DNA of 64,000 nt from Fasciolopsis buskii (GCA_008360955.1 LUCM01010456.1:59171-123170), one strand, 5' to 3'. Counted from the stretch's first letter, positions 11,555-24,900 are shown. The notes: generated by a model not told the origin, from the letters alone. Translations and numbers: made by a program.

Positions 11555-14301
11555 GTATTATTTGTTCATGGATTTGTTAGAATATCTCACCAATTCTTAC
11601 GAGGAAATTTGGTTATTTTTGTCCTTTATGAACCATGCAATTTGCTGTTGTTAGTAATAGGCTGCTTTTGTCTATCAATTTGGAGGACTTATGAAATTTT
11701 GTACGGGAAAAATACATCACAAAAGAGTACAATTTTACAACATCGGAGAGGCACGTGGTCTATTCCCATTCAAAGTTCCAAAAACAAATTATGCGACAGA
11801 GAAATGATTCATCACAATCACTGTTTTTCATGGATTGGGTTGTGCTCGACTGTCTTCTGTGCAACGGTCAGGTCGTATCCAGTTTTTATCCAAAATTCTC
11901 ATTCCTTTGCTAATGAACTAAACATTATCAGGGACACAGACGGGTATGTGTTCAGATAATTTGTATATAACCCCAAATATCCTACTGGTCGATCTGTTCA
12001 ACTCACATTTATTTGCTTCATGTCTCAGTTCCAGTTAAAAACAGTACTTATCTGTTGTCAAAGGTTCATAAAAGAAATGCACTATGCATTATTTAATAAT
12101 TCCTGAGTTTCAGTACTTAGTACCATATATATCATAGGTAACGAATGGCTCGATAACAAAAGCAACCAAGCACGGAAGAAATGTGTATTTGACCAAATTT
12201 ACTTTAAAGTTTCAAACTCATCACAGCGTGCACTATTTGTTCTGGGTCCACATTGGAAAAATTCAGTCCAAAATTTAAAAGTAAAAAAAAAACGCCGCAA
12301 AGTAAATCATGATGGTCAGTCCAATGGTAGAAAATGTTAGAACATGACGAATGAATCTGCAGCTTAATTTGTAAGAGTTCAAATTTATGTCATACCGAGA
12401 ACGCAGTTGCACTTTATCTATTCCAGTAGGTAAAATTCAATGAAATTTTTACTGTGCTTGCCTGGTTTATCTATACCGGATGAATCTGAGATAAAATTCG
12501 ACGGAATAGCTACAAGTACACTACTTAATATATGAATATCTCGCCGTGACTCCTGCGATAGGCGTCATATGAACAACTTTCACTCCACTATGTAATGCCA
12601 TAAAGAGCAAAACGATTGAGTTCGAATTCCGGCTATTCCACGGGAAGTGATGAAAGCGTCAAGACTTCGTGTTACATAGTGAACAAATATCCTCAAACTT
12701 CATCCGTCATCCATTTTAGCCATCCTCTGTGTATGTCAACCACGAGGAATTAGAATCCTGCGAGCGCGAACAAAACGAGATTTATTCACAACAAACTGAC
12801 GTATGTATTGGTAGAGATAAATAACCGATAAATATTGGTAATCCATGTGCTCGTCACTATACTTTAGTATTGTTTTGGTCAATTTGATGCGGCATCTGAA
12901 AGTATTTGACTATGGAATTATTTTCACGTCATGCTGTAGGGGTTTGATAAATGCGACGTTACTACTGATTGGGGGGTTCAGCTCGTTGAACTGTCGTATC
13001 AGAGGATTGGAACACCACTTGAATATCACCACGATTTACGCTATTATGTTTGTATATTTATCAAATTCGGGAGTGAGGCTTTGTTTTACACGATTTGCGC
13101 TAGATAAGGAGAAAATTCCTCAACTCAGATTAGTGCTTTGACCAAAATTTTGATGGAGTGCCACATGGAGCTTCTTTCGAAAAAACGGTCATTTTCGCTT
13201 GAGACATGCTTTGTTATAATTCGGGGAATACCTAAGTATATTTATCTCCTATTCATGCTGCGTTCTTTCTTTCCCGGCATGAAACGTTTCCCTCTGTTAT
13301 CGGTATCAGAGTGAACTACTTCAACGGATATGCAATGGATACTGTTTGGGTTAAAGAGTGGCCGATTTGGTCCGACTAGAATATCTCACTGTTGCACTGG
13401 ATGTCTGTACTCCGTGCTTTATCGCATGCTTAATTCGCATTGCATTTCCGCTAACAATTGAACGATTCAAATAGTCCCCCGTCTATCGAGAGAAGGATGC
13501 CTCAAATACTGACCGTCATTTGCCTCGGGAATTAGAGTAACCAAATTCTGGAGTGAAATTGTAATAGCAATATAAACTGCTATATTTGGTTTTGGATATT
13601 ACTGGTTGTCCTGCGTCCAAACCGCGCAGTTGATCTCTTTTGTCTGCTTAATATTATGTGAAAGATGTTTAGCTTAAAACACTGGATACGATCAAATAGA
13701 AATTTATACTGAATTGTGAATGTGGGAATTGAATCTCACATCACACCCCACCGGGCTAGATCAGTTCTGTTTTACGTTTAACAAAAATGAAGGCTTTACT
13801 AAAAGAAGATATTCGAACGTTTTCGTTGTTCGGACACCGTTAAATTAGCAGTTTTGCTAGGACATGCAGGGGAAGTTCCCGAAGCAACAATGGAGTTAAG
13901 GATAATATTGATCGAACCGAGAATGGAATAAACCACACGGAAATGCTTTGAGTGTTCTTCAAAGGCCCGCACGTCGACACCGCCAGCAAACGCTTTTTTC
14001 GGAGGTTGAAACATAGGTGAACGTGGTCAGTCTATATTGATATTAGAGGGTGTAAAAACTGCAACCTGTGTAATGGCCCGTTTAATTTCATTCAGCCTAT
14101 CGGATTTGATTTCACCATGTGGTCCACGGTCGCAGTCCATGACGTTTTTGCATCCCGAATGCTGCCCCTTTGTCGTATTTCTTCAACTTACTACCTTTTA
14201 ATTGACGGTTTACTACATCTTGTCCTCTTTTTTATTAAAATGGAAAGTGTTCTGAGGTAGCAATTAAAACCCGAACTTGATGGATAAGGCTGTCACGATT
14301 G

Positions 14302-14830
14302 TCATCCTAAGAACGAAGCTGAAAACTGACAGTGAAATTGCGCTACCCTAACAATGTCCTCTTTTGGTGTTAAACTCAACTGAAAAATTGCCCGAAACAC
14401 CATTCCGGCTTCGGCCGTCCTCATGGAGAGATTGAAAAATGAAGCGGGTTTTCCTAGCTTATTGTCTAATGGGAGGATTACATGATTGACTGAGTCCAAC
14501 ACCACCTTCAGAACAAGGAAGGCAGATATCCTGTGTCTACAAAACATGTGCTCATGTTCAGAGACTTGCCACAAAGTGAACATGTGGTCAATACAACCTC
14601 GACCGGGTATTAGGTCTGCTTGATTCTCTCGTGTACTTCTTTGGCGGGCACTGGATAATGGGTAGAGGGTAAGACCCTCTAACGGTTTGTATGGGATGCT
14701 TACTAGACTAATTCCTCTGTGATTCTCACGTAAGAATCCGTCACCTTTGTTGTAAATCGGCAAAATCACGGATTCAAAACAATCCCTAGAAATCTGCCCT
14801 ATTATCCAGGTTCATCCCAAGGATTTTGTT
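14302..14830 (-). mobile_element. LINE fragment, RTE-like reverse transcriptase palm/fingers
   Basis: A 155-residue minus-strand frame (14769-14305) remains open across the first half of the RT domain. Motifs in order are SVILPIYNKGD-like start (VILPIYNKGD), NHRGISLVSIPYK, ENQADLIPGRGCIDHMFTL, and AFLVLKVVLDSVN, where family members have VFLDLKAAFDSVD. The first catalytic Asp-containing motif has therefore become LVLK (D lost). The SGVRQGCP box is changed to a VRVAQFHCQF-like run near the C-terminal end. The open frame is probably chance survival in a degenerate copy. The minus-strand 5' end continues for some tens of bases above 14769 out of frame. Confidence 0.85.
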
Positions 14831-15604
14831 AACCCCGATGTTGACACTTTGTCGCTGTCCGCGGAGGCTCTCTGTCTGGTTCAACTGGTTTATATTTTAA
14901 TATCGATCGTAGAATAGAATAAATGCGACTGGACATAAGTTGCACTGTTAGACAGATTTTGGACGAATCTACCTCTGTCAGTGTGGGCAACGAAAGATTA
15001 GTTTTCGTAAAAATCTGTCTACGATGCAATATCAGCCATCAACTAGCCACTAGAAAAGTAATGAAACACTGCACTACCGTTCCATCTCACTTTGGAATTG
15101 TCTGGAGTGAATATCCACATCACCCCTAATGTAATGTGAACTCGGAATTAGCGATGGATACAACCTCGCAGTAATCGCACTTTCCTAATGTTCAGTTGAT
15201 TACTGAAGCCACAGGATGTATAGTTCCTTAATATCTGTCTTTATCGATTGTTGAGAATAAATAGCAGCGTGGAAGTAACCAAAAATTTCATGCGCAAATT
15301 TCCCCACCCTCCTTGTATTCAAGTACCCGTCCATTGACAATTCAGCTGAATTCGATGAACTGTTTCTTTTTTTATTATGTATACAAGAAAAAATACGTTT
15401 TATGTTTAGCAAGAGAGAACAGCAAATCAGGGCATAACATCTCAAAATTTTTCACTTCGTATTAAAACAGTTCGTTAGACGAGTTCGTTTTTTAGTCTTA
15501 CATATTCAGGCTGTCAGAACTCAACATGAGAGGAACTTTTTGGGGACTTAAACAAATCGAACAGAATATGAATGAAAATAAAATGATCACTTTTATACCT
15601 TATT

Positions 15605-15760
15605 ATCAGCGATGGTCAGGCGGTCAACATCGTAGCATCTCAACCTGAAGTAGGCGGGTTCGAATCTCCTCCCTGTAGGTCAACGTAAATACCGGGAGCT
15701 CTCTCCTGACCGTGACCTTATTCACGGACATTTTAATCGTTTCACTTTGCCAAATAAAAA
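15605..15760 (+). mobile_element. tRNA-derived SINE, copy 1
   Basis: A box-B-like GGTTCGAATC sits at 15657-15666. A box-A-like TGGTCAGGCGGTCA lies about 40 bases upstream, spacing typical of an RNA polymerase III tRNA promoter. The stretch between them (AACATCGTAGCATCT then CAACCTGAAG) recurs at 22615 and, inverted, at 18125. The piece does not fold as a clear tRNA and is followed by about 90 bases of shared non-tRNA body (CAACGTAA, CGTGACC), so a SINE is preferred over a tRNA gene. Confidence 0.65.
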
Positions 15761-16159
15761 ATCGGTAGACAAAAGTAACAATTCGTCAACGTTTCCTCTT
15801 ACCATGGGTGATCTTTTTCGCGGTCCTCAGTTGTTTGATTGCAAAACTTGCCTTCAGAAAGACTACTCACGTTAGTCGAAACTTTGCCGAATTACATCTA
15901 CCATCAGCGCTGTGTTAATGACACCATATATATCATAGACAATAAAAACCAATACATAACGCATCGATTTTTGATGCATTCCTTACGTCATTCGGTCCCG
16001 ATATTTACAAAAGATCTACACATAACCACAAACCAGATGAATGTCCTGCATCCGCTACTGTCTGCCCACGCTGCGTTTTGGAACATGGAACCAGAGCAGT
16101 GAAGTTTGAAGGTGGATGGCGAGATTCTCCGTTGTGTTTAAGAGACAGTTTCAAAATGA

Positions 16160-16512
16160 NNNNNNNNNNNNNNNNNNNNNNNNNNNNNNNNNNNNNNNNN
16201 NNNNNNNNNNNNNNNNNNNNNNNNNNNNNNNNNNNNNNNNNNNNNNNNNNNNNNNNNNNNNNNNNNNNNNNNNNNNNNNNNNNNNNNNNNNNNNNNNNNN
16301 NNNNNNNNNNNNNNNNNNNNNNNNNNNNNNNNNNNNNNNNNNNNNNNNNNNNNNNNNNNNNNNNNNNNNNNNNNNNNNNNNNNNNNNNNNNNNNNNNNNN
16401 NNNNNNNNNNNNNNNNNNNNNNNNNNNNNNNNNNNNNNNNNNNNNNNNNNNNNNNNNNNNNNNNNNNNNNNNNNNNNNNNNNNNNNNNNNNNNNNNNNNN
16501 NNNNNNNNNNNN
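16160..16512. other. Assembly gap, 353 N
   Basis: A run of undetermined bases within the 24-kb intron. Any open frame that spans it is an artefact. Sequence on the left ends in GTTTCAAAATGA and resumes with AACCACAG on the right; neither flank shows a recognisable element. Confidence 0.99.
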
Positions 16513-18124
16513 AACCACAGAATTAGCATCGATCTATGATGATAATTTGGTGATATATAATAATTTGGTGACTTAACTAATAACTGCCTTACTGTACTTC
16601 TCCACTACTCAAAATTTCCGCATCAAAATAGTAGAATTCCTTGTAATCTGCAATTTTATTCTTCTATTTTTAATTAATGAACTAAGTCCTATGAAGATAA
16701 GTTCTACTTCATTTCAGGTGGAGTAATTTGTTGAAAATTGGACATGAGAAAGCGGCGAAGAGTACCGAAAATGCGGTAGAAGAAAAAAATTCGATAGTGT
16801 GTTGATATATGATGTATTGAATGTACATTGAGCAATAACCTTTAGAGTGGGCTTTGGCGTGTGTATCGTAACAGCCATTATAATGTTACAAAAGATAGCA
16901 TACATCAATGATATTAACAAGTCGGATGAGATAGGTTTCGTTAAACGCCGTGATTACTAAAAGTTTGACATCCGCGTCATTATGGTTTATTTCTTTCTTG
17001 TAACGAAAGTACATTCCGAATTTCATGGAGCCCATCAAAGTTTTGAGTCAAGCGGTAACTGTGAGTCAATCGAGAGTTGTGTGTCCAAAAAGTGATAATC
17101 GTTGTAACGGCGTATCTATTTTTGGACTGTTTCACCTTAATTTCAAAGTGTTTGAATGGCGTTCAATTTTTGAGTTAATAAGGTCTATATTAGCATGTTT
17201 GATACCGAGATGCATATATCATTGTCCAACCCGGGTTAGCTAATAGTGTATTATATGATCAAGTGATTTTGTGTATATGATAATATTTGATGAGCATGTA
17301 TTATGTTTATTAATGGCGATGCTTAGCTTGTTAATGTTGGATCCGGTGAATGCATAATTTACAAAAACCAACATTCCTTGGAAAAATAAACAACAGAACA
17401 TGAAAAAACAAATGTAGGTTTGTTTTCAAGTGATTATCTGGCCGGTGACCAGTCTTTTGTAAAAGTTGCGCACGAAACGGCTTAGTTAAATCGGAACGTT
17501 ATCAGATGTATGGGCCTCAATTTGTTGGTTATTCTGTTTCACTTTTGACAAATGCGGCTGCTTAGGGAAACTGTATCCCACCCGAAAAACAACTAGAATG
17601 AACAAGGCCTGTAGGGTGCATTTTGACTTCTTGTTTGACAAAATAATGAGCCGATGCAGTACATTGTTTCCTTTGGCTTACACACCTCTCGCGATATTTT
17701 AGAAGCCAAGTATCTTTGATTTACTGGCGAGTTTGATCTCTAAGTTTAAACACGAAGCACTTACAAAATGAAATGAACTGTAAAATATATATTCTGTAAT
17801 CTGGGTGATTGACGACAGTCCAACTAAGACCACCTTTGGTTGATGCGCACAGAGTCCCATTCGGAATCCACCTTTTTCAAGGAGCTGTTCAGCATTTTTT
17901 CTTCTCCAGTCTATTTCCATGGCTATGTTATATTTTCTTTAATAAAAACAAGTGTCTCTTGCCATTTCATTGTCGCCTGACGAAAAAGGAGGGTAAAAAA
18001 GCAAGCCAAATGAAGTTTGGTTGATTCCTGAAGAATCACTTGGTACATGAACTAAGACTGGAAATATTATCCATTTTCCTGTTTCCCTGTTTCTTCGTCT
18101 TGTCCTCACCATTTTCGGTTATTG

Positions 18125-18255
18125 AAGCAACAATGCAAGTGATCCTTCTTCTCCCAGATAGCGGCAACCAACTGAAAGCTATGTTGGAAGAATGAACTCG
18201 AGTCTGCGACCTTCAGGTTGGAAATGATGTCATTTTGTCCGCCTGACTACAGTCA
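18125..18255 (-). mobile_element. tRNA-derived SINE, copy 3 (inverted)
   Basis: On the minus strand, starting near 18245, the sequence reads TAGTCAGGCGGACAAAATG, then CCAACCTGAAGGTCGCAGA, then the box-B-like GACTCGAGTTC (complement of 18194-18204). This aligns with 15611-15668 and 22622-22676. The body after box B includes CCGCTATCTGGG, similar to the CGCCGCAAC region of the 22-kb copy. More diverged than the other two copies. Confidence 0.6.
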
Positions 18256-18430
18256 CCTCTCAAATAAGGTCAGCAACTACAGTTTATAATAATCCAGTCA
18301 AAGATAAACGAAATTCGGGTGGAGTGAAGACTTTCTTCCGATTATTCATTGTCCTGCCTTTAGCATATAATTGTAAAATATTGAGAATAAAATATCGAAA
18401 AGAATTTGTTGCTCCACCTGCAGCCTACAA

Positions 18431-18913
18431 ATGAAATGGGCTAAACAAATAGAAAGTAAGCTAGACAGTAAGACCAGTTTGTTCCAATGGAGTATTTTGA
18501 TCTACTCCTTTTTAAAAGATTCGAATATTAGTCTCCAGTCATTAAAGAAACATGTCTGGAGCATAAACTATACACCAAGTGTCATGCTTGGTAAGAAACT
18601 GAACGCAATCTTAGACGGTAAAAACAGAAAAACGTTTTGCCTCTGTTTTTTTAAACTTTGTTTGCGTGGTGGAAATTGGCAGTTCAAGGTTAAAACTATC
18701 AAAATACCCGCAGACACCTTGACTAGTTTCTGTTTTGCTTTCAGAATATCAAACAGTCCACAGTGGATTGAAATTTCAACAAACACTGATTCATCGATCG
18801 TGATAATCGACTGGTTTCAGGATTTCCACTCTGACCTGAAAACCACTACACTCATACCTACTGAATATTGGTGGGCAGAACTGGATGAAGCGAGCCAAGC
18901 ACCCCTCCGTTAA
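18431..18913 (+). other. Unassigned open frame of 160 codons
   Basis: An ATG-to-stop frame beginning MKWAKQIESKLD and rich in Ser, Thr, Lys and Trp. I recognise no domain, and no splice sites are obvious around it. In AT-rich DNA of this length about one open frame of this size is expected by chance, so it may be non-coding. It sits in the same orientation as the host gene, inside its 24-kb intron. It is listed only because it is the longest gap-free frame not explained by the gene or by a LINE. Confidence 0.15.
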
Positions 18914-19889
18914 AGCATTATCATTAAGGGAGGAATTTTAACCAAAATGAGTTTCCAACACCTTATACACCACGACAACTCAGTACGAATAATTCTACAA
19001 TATTTGAATGATGATTTGGTCAAGATAACTCCTTGGCAATTTAGCAAGGTCTAACCGAAACAATGCATAGGAGCACACCTTGTTAACGTCCAAATCAGAG
19101 TGTTTCTCTTGGAAAATAACTGGTTTTATTTTTTCACCGTGACAAATTTATTCCGTTCTAAGAATTCCTCGTGAGTACCACGTGCATGTTGATCAATAAA
19201 CCTCGTGATTGTTCCATCGATGTGTCAACCAATTCAGGCCTCAACCAGTCTGCAAACAGCGATAACTTGGTGAACAAGCTATGCTTCAACTAGTCAGTGA
19301 ACCTATTGATAAATTCAGTGGGCAGGTGAGTAATCGGTTTAATCGGTAATCGTTCGACCGAAACGACAATAAACTTTTTGGTCATTTGGGCAGTTTCATT
19401 TAGTCACTTGTTTTTCTTTCAACCCAAAGAATAAAAACAAAGAGTCAAAAATCAAACAATCGTCAATTACGGAGATGGAATTTTAAGTATAATGACAGTA
19501 CATTAATGATAAGAATGCATAAAAAGGATGGCATTTGACCGTAATAAAAAATGACGGAGGCTGTGTGAAATTGAACCAAACATGACTGTTGAGTACCAGC
19601 CCAGATAGGCTGGTTTTTGCGTGGTCCATTAACTCCCGTCCACTCCGTTATCGTCTCTCAGTGGGAAGTAGGAATACCAAATGTTATCTTTCCGGGATAA
19701 GACAAAGTAATTTTATTCTTCTTATTTGGTTTTCCGTGAGGAATGCTGTATTGATGCCAGAAAGACAAACCGCTTCGCGAAAACAAATAGGATTAGTAAA
19801 CTGGGCTCAGCACGAGTATAACGTGCGCTGAAATCATTCGAGTAGATGAGCGCAAAAAGAAAAAAGTTGCTTGCCAAACACTCCCATTC

Positions 19890-19985
19890 TAGTGCTCACC
19901 GGATTGAAGAATACCGGGTACGTATACCTGAAGAGCGACGATAAACATGAAACCCGTATTGTGCTTCCGGTGAAATTTCGTTTAT
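19890..19985 (+). repeat. Unclassified interspersed repeat, copy 1 of a second pair
   Basis: It resembles 44850-44935 in the same orientation. Common landmarks are GAAGAATACCG (19906-19916 and 44865-44875), a degenerate middle, then CTTCCG..GAAATTTCGTT. The similarity is moderate by eye and no class can be given. Confidence 0.4.
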
Positions 19986-21439
19986 TCATCCGTTTGTGAA
20001 ACATACTACTGAGAATAAATTATTTTGTAATGAGCACTGTGAGAGCATGGGCTTCTGAAGTGAACAACTCAAAGTACCAGGATTAAAGTCCATTTCAATC
20101 AAACAGTTTTTCGTCGGCAGTAGTATGTGCATTAAACATGGTACAACGGGGTTTTTGCAAACATCGGTAAACCAAAAGACATTCGTAAGACAAAAACTGT
20201 TTTCAAACTGGAGTATTAGCGACGGATATGAACACGTCGAATTGTTTTGCAATAGCATAAGTGTATTGAGCTGGCTGTAACTTTTTTAGGGGAAGTCTGA
20301 TATCGAAGTGAGAACAAAACGTTCTAGTTTGGCTAAAGCTAAACAACCCCTGGACAGCTCCAGTGAGGTCTTCTTTCCTGGCCCATCCAAAGAAATGACA
20401 CACAAAGTCCTTGCGGGTGCAGCACTATCTCCCTGCAAGGCTGAAAGAAGTATATTATCCTTGAAAGGAACGTACATTGCGCGGTAACTTGGATGACCGA
20501 TTAGTGCTCTTGGGACGAAACCTGCTTTCAGAAGCCCAGAGAAGATATCGTCCGAACCCCCGTGCTTTTTGTTGATTGAGAGTTTTGATTCCCCTCGGAT
20601 ATCCACTTCTTACAAGGAACTTCATGATACAGACCACACGAAAACCGTAAGAGTCCTAGATACAGTAAAACCATATGAAGATCTGTAAAATTTAGAGTGA
20701 GGAACATTCAGCCCAGTGGCTTGGTTTGAGCATAAAGTTTGTAATTAATATCCTTCTAGCTTTGCACACTATTTAATTGACTGGTGTTTTTCGCCAAGTG
20801 GTGGCACCAGTCGATTGAAAGAGTCTTATGGGGTTGTTTTCTTGATGGTATGTTCTGACCACCAGGTCTCAGCATGGGTAACTTTGCTCTAGTGTGGATT
20901 GATTTCATTGTTTGTTACGTTTTTCCATACTACGTTCGGCAAACTCCGGTGGCTAGCAAATAATAACGCGCAGTTTGGAGAACTCAAAGTCCTTCAAGGA
21001 TAGGGGACCGCATGACAAAGGGTCATGTCAGTATTCAGAAAGGCTTCCCATAGACTTCGTCGTCTCCCATCAGCATCAGTCACTGCGGTAGACTCTGTTC
21101 TTTGATCCAACAGGATCGGCAAGTTTTCAAAATTTTCAAATCCCACATAAACTAAACATACTACATTAAGTAGATAATCTTAGACGTTTCCTAGATTTTG
21201 ACCAAATGGTTAGTTTAAATTTGTGAGCAATGCTGATTTCATCCTAGCATTATTGGTCAAAGGGATAACCAACTAGAGCGCGTCATGTCGTTCGGGCGAA
21301 TCGTGCACTGAATGATTTGGGTTCGACATCATAATTGTGGGTAGAATTAGACACAGTTCAACTAAACAAACATCGACCGGGAAGAGATGAAAGGAGACTT
21401 ACTACTACCTCCTAGCTGAGTTATCAGGATGACTAGCAG

Positions 21440-21830
21440 ATCAGAACGGATCGCGTCAGAACCACGGAACGAATCCGGAACGGAATGTCGTACCATTATT
21501 GTGAGCAACGATTGCAATTAAATATAAGTACAGGCCGCAACTGTGGTGAAACAGGGGGAGCAAACAAGTGAAGTGATAAGCTTTCGATTTTTATGTATGC
21601 AGCATAGTGCGTGGATGACCAAAAAATATGCATGTCAAGGGTCATACTAATGCGAGAAGACAAGTTGTTCATTCAGTAGTGTTCGGCAACAGGAATTAGA
21701 ATTTAAGTCACTACTGAGAAAGGTTAACGTGCCTCGGGTAAGAGAAGAGAGGACAGAGAAGAATAACATCTAAGGATGGATTTTGGCTCTTCGCTTTCCG
21801 ATCTGCGTCTAACTACTAGTTAATAAGTTA
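21440..21830 (+). repeat. Unclassified interspersed repeat, copy 1 of a third pair
   Basis: It resembles 60270-60600 in the same orientation. Both contain CAGAACCA, a CATTATTGTGA/TGTTATTGTAA block, a GGTCAT..T.ATGCGA block, the exact 13-mer GAGAAAGGTTAAC (21716-21728 and 60492-60504), then GATGGATTTTGGC/GATGGATTTTTGC and TCGCTTTCCG/GCACTTTCGT near the end. The colinear order over more than 300 bases shows common descent. No reverse transcriptase or terminal repeat was found, so the class is open; a fragment of an LTR element or a SINE is possible. Confidence 0.6.
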
Positions 21831-22614
21831 CTGTCTAGTGCTTGAAGTTCGGTTTGAAAGTTCAGTTAAAAACCGCAGGCGAGCAACGCAACAAGATAAG
21901 CAAGACGGGCTGGCGGACCGATTCTGGTGGAATTTACTGTGATGTCCAGGTTGGCTTGGGATTTCCCGATCCATATAGCAACCGCTACAATTTTACAGCC
22001 TCACATTTGATAGGAGATATCCAACTCAGATGGTAAACTTAATTGATATGGGCTTCCTGTGGAGAACAAAATAGCCTACAGTAGCGTCACCTGTTAAATG
22101 GCCTGGCTATTTTGTCTCGTCCGTTAGCATCGTACAAAATAGGGAAAGCCATATTGTTGTTTCCATCGGTTTTGCTTCTAAAAGAAAGCAATGCTGTTGC
22201 AGTGATTCGTGATAATTTGGGTATTTTTTTCTAGGGGAAATATACAGTCTTTGGAAGGAACTCTTTGAATGTATTCGTATAATTTGTGATGACTGGCAGG
22301 AAGATTATGCCACAGCAACTTACTAATCGTTCGTGATGGCCGAACCCATAAATTTACTACGAAGGATTTTACTGTCAAGTTTGTGGTCTGTTAGTAAGCA
22401 AACGTGAAAGATAGGTGCACGAATATCGTCATCAAGCTTGTAGAACAACTCACCTCGCTACTTTCCATCCCCAATTGTCCAAAAACCGTAGGCCTACAAT
22501 TTGTATCAAAGAATGCAACATGAATGAATGTGATGTAGCTAGCTAGTATTCTTGATGCTTTCCTCAGATCAAAATGACATTGCATAAAATCTTTCGGACA
22601 AATTAGAAGTCTAA

Positions 22615-22790
22615 CCGGCCATAGTCAAGTGTTGAACATCGTGACATCTTAACCTGAAGATCGCGGATTCAAATCCTCACTCCAACGGTCCACTTCCCTA
22701 CCTGGCAGCCATCTGTTCGCCGCAACCTCCTTCCTCAACGTAATGTGCACGGTGACTTCATTGGCAAAGGAAGCGGTATGGTGATAACCA
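22615..22790 (+). mobile_element. tRNA-derived SINE, copy 2
   Basis: It reads ATAGTCAAGTGTTGAACATC, then ACATCTTAACCTGAAGATCG, and a box-B-like GGATTCAAATC at 22665-22675. It aligns with the copies at 15605 and 18125. The shared body runs on to about 22780 (CAACGTAATGTGCACGGTGAC compared with CAACGTAAAT...CCGTGACC in copy 1). Confidence 0.65.
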
Positions 22791-24439
22791 ATTTATTCAC
22801 GATAAATTTGGAAAACCAGAAGTGTCTTCTACGTAATGAACCGAATTCAGAGCATCCAGTAATTCATCATTCTGGTGAATCCTCAGTTATCTATGCACAG
22901 TTGCATTGCTAAGTTACTCAGCCTAAAATAAGTTGCGTCGCAGTCATATTTGCCAATTTTTGCACACCCTAACACCTAGCTCCATGTATCAAATTCCAGC
23001 TAGCATAACGAAACCACGATCATTGGTTGAGCCCTAACGACATCTGCATTGCAGTCGCAATGCTTGCTCCATGGAATGTTCGGGGTTGTAGCAGTGAAAC
23101 ACATAATTGCACGTAATCCGAGGTTTATTAGAATATAAGTGAAGAATTTATCTTTCAGTTATCATTCATCGCACGCTCCATTGATTGCGCCTTTTCTATT
23201 GATACGTACCGATATGCTGTGCTTCCGCTGATCACCATTGTTTTGCTTTCCGCGTGAAACGGATCACACTGAGTGCATCAATTACCATGGCGTACTCATT
23301 TGTCATTCGCAAAAACCTTTTGTTCGATTGTGCGTTTGATTAGACAATTTACAATGGAATGAGTTCGGTTAAAAAAACGGTTTTTTTTGTTCCGACAAAG
23401 AATGCGATGGAGCACGAAAAAAAACCCAAGCCGTGGAATTTGTTGAGCTATCAAATAAAGATATCACAAACCCCTGGGTGTGCACGCGCCGTTAAACTGC
23501 ATGCATATAAAATTGATAATTGCTTTCAAGACGTTTTTTATTACCTATAAATCAAGTATACTTTATTCCAAAAAACCACTCCCAGTCTTAGGGAATCTAT
23601 TCAATGATAGTGGGTGTTTATTGTTCTTTGAGTAAAATGTCAGTGACAAATTTGATTAATCTGTGAAGTTTGAAGCTCGAACAACGACGCCCCTGACATA
23701 GAGTCATTCTGAATGGGATTCCGAACCGTTAGGATAAGATCTATTTTGGCTATCGATACAAAACGACAGTGTCACCGATCAGTAACGTAGGTTGACAGAC
23801 AAACGAAATTTTTCGTTCTCATTGTACGCGAATCCCAAACACATAATAGCATCACGGAAAACACCATCTCCGGTTCGGCCAACTATATCTGAACATTTTG
23901 CACATCTATTCCGGAAAGAGCCCTAGACCACATGAAGGCTGAGAAATGGTGAAGTGCTTTTGATGAGGGACGCGAACTCTAGAAATGCAAGTTAGAACAT
24001 TATTGTCTTTGTTCACTGTTTGCTGGCGTCTTCGACTGCAAACTGAATGCCACGTATACGAGACTGACCTCGACCCTTTTTGAGCTTACGCATCTCCAGG
24101 TTCTGTTTCAAATTCCTAACTTGGCAGAAGTTGTGTATACGACACCGCACTCCAGGCTCCGGTAATAGAAAACAACCGTAATGACCTCGGGCCCATAATC
24201 TATGTTTTCCCTGATCTAAAAGTTGCATTCCGGCCAGTAGACCGAACAACCCTGTGACAACCGCTTTCACATGGGACTATGCCAGAGGAACTGATTTCAC
24301 TTTTGCTGTCTATGTATGCGAATATCCCGAAACCAGATCCCAGTTTGCCTCATGAATTAGTGTTCGTCTCGACAGCCCTCTTCTGAATTTCTTTGCACCT
24401 TTGTATTTGGAGTGATTATGGAAACAGCAGTATCCAAGC

Positions 24440-24900
24440 GTAAAAATAACGAGACTGATGTTCAGTAATACGGCAAACTGTTTGACTTAGAACATGCTCA
24501 CGATGTTCTATCAAAGAATTAAGATATGGGCACGTTGGAGATGATTACCTATCACCTAAACGACAGTGTTCTTAAGTTTGTCTGTATGCATCTCTAGAGT
24601 GGAAGGTGCTGTTGCAGGACCGCATCGACCCAAAGTCAAACCATTTTCATGAAGGGAAACATCTGGATGAAATGGGCAAGTTTTGCTAATTAGATAGTCA
24701 CCTGGTGCTTGGGTGATGGACGAATCATCCACGAGCATCCAAAGGGCTTGGTTGATGTGGCAAGACACCAGCTTTCAACCAAAGGAGAAGTTCACAATTT
24801 AACAATAAAATCGATCGTGCTACGCACCTCAGAAAAGAGCCTTTGTTTACAGGGGATACGTGAAAGTTGTTGGTACTCTTATGTTGATGCTTACCTATTA
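24440..24900 (+). mobile_element. LINE fragment, RTE-like RT core to connection region
   Basis: Successive + strand frames show a DLEHAHDVLS segment in place of family DLEYADDIVLLS, so the YADD box is lost. Then come KFVCMHL and LLQDRIDPKSNHF (family MLLQDW..SKPNL), KHLDEMGKFC, and HQLSTKGEVHNLTIKSIVL at about 24760-24820, corresponding to IRLSTKGRVYNAAVRSVLL. At least two frame changes occur. The order and spacing match the better copies at 39960-41570 and 53690-54425. Confidence 0.75.

Noticed and set aside
15605..15690. Possible tRNA gene from box A/box B spacing
   Set aside because: No clear cloverleaf, and diverged copies with a shared non-tRNA body exist at 18125 and 22615; a SINE is the better reading.
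16005..16539. Long open frames around 16.1-16.5 kb on both strands
   Set aside because: They consist mainly of the 353-N gap and are artefacts.
20286..20637. Overlapping minus-strand frames of 106 and 60 codons
   Set aside because: No family resemblance and no splice signals; treated as chance frames.
21250..21340. Another SINE-like stretch containing GGGTTCGACATC
   Set aside because: Only the box-B-like part resembles the SINE; the linker and body of the family are not present.
23720..24290. Possible minus-strand LINE fragment
   Set aside because: A few residues look like the RT connection region, but order and spacing could not be matched convincingly.
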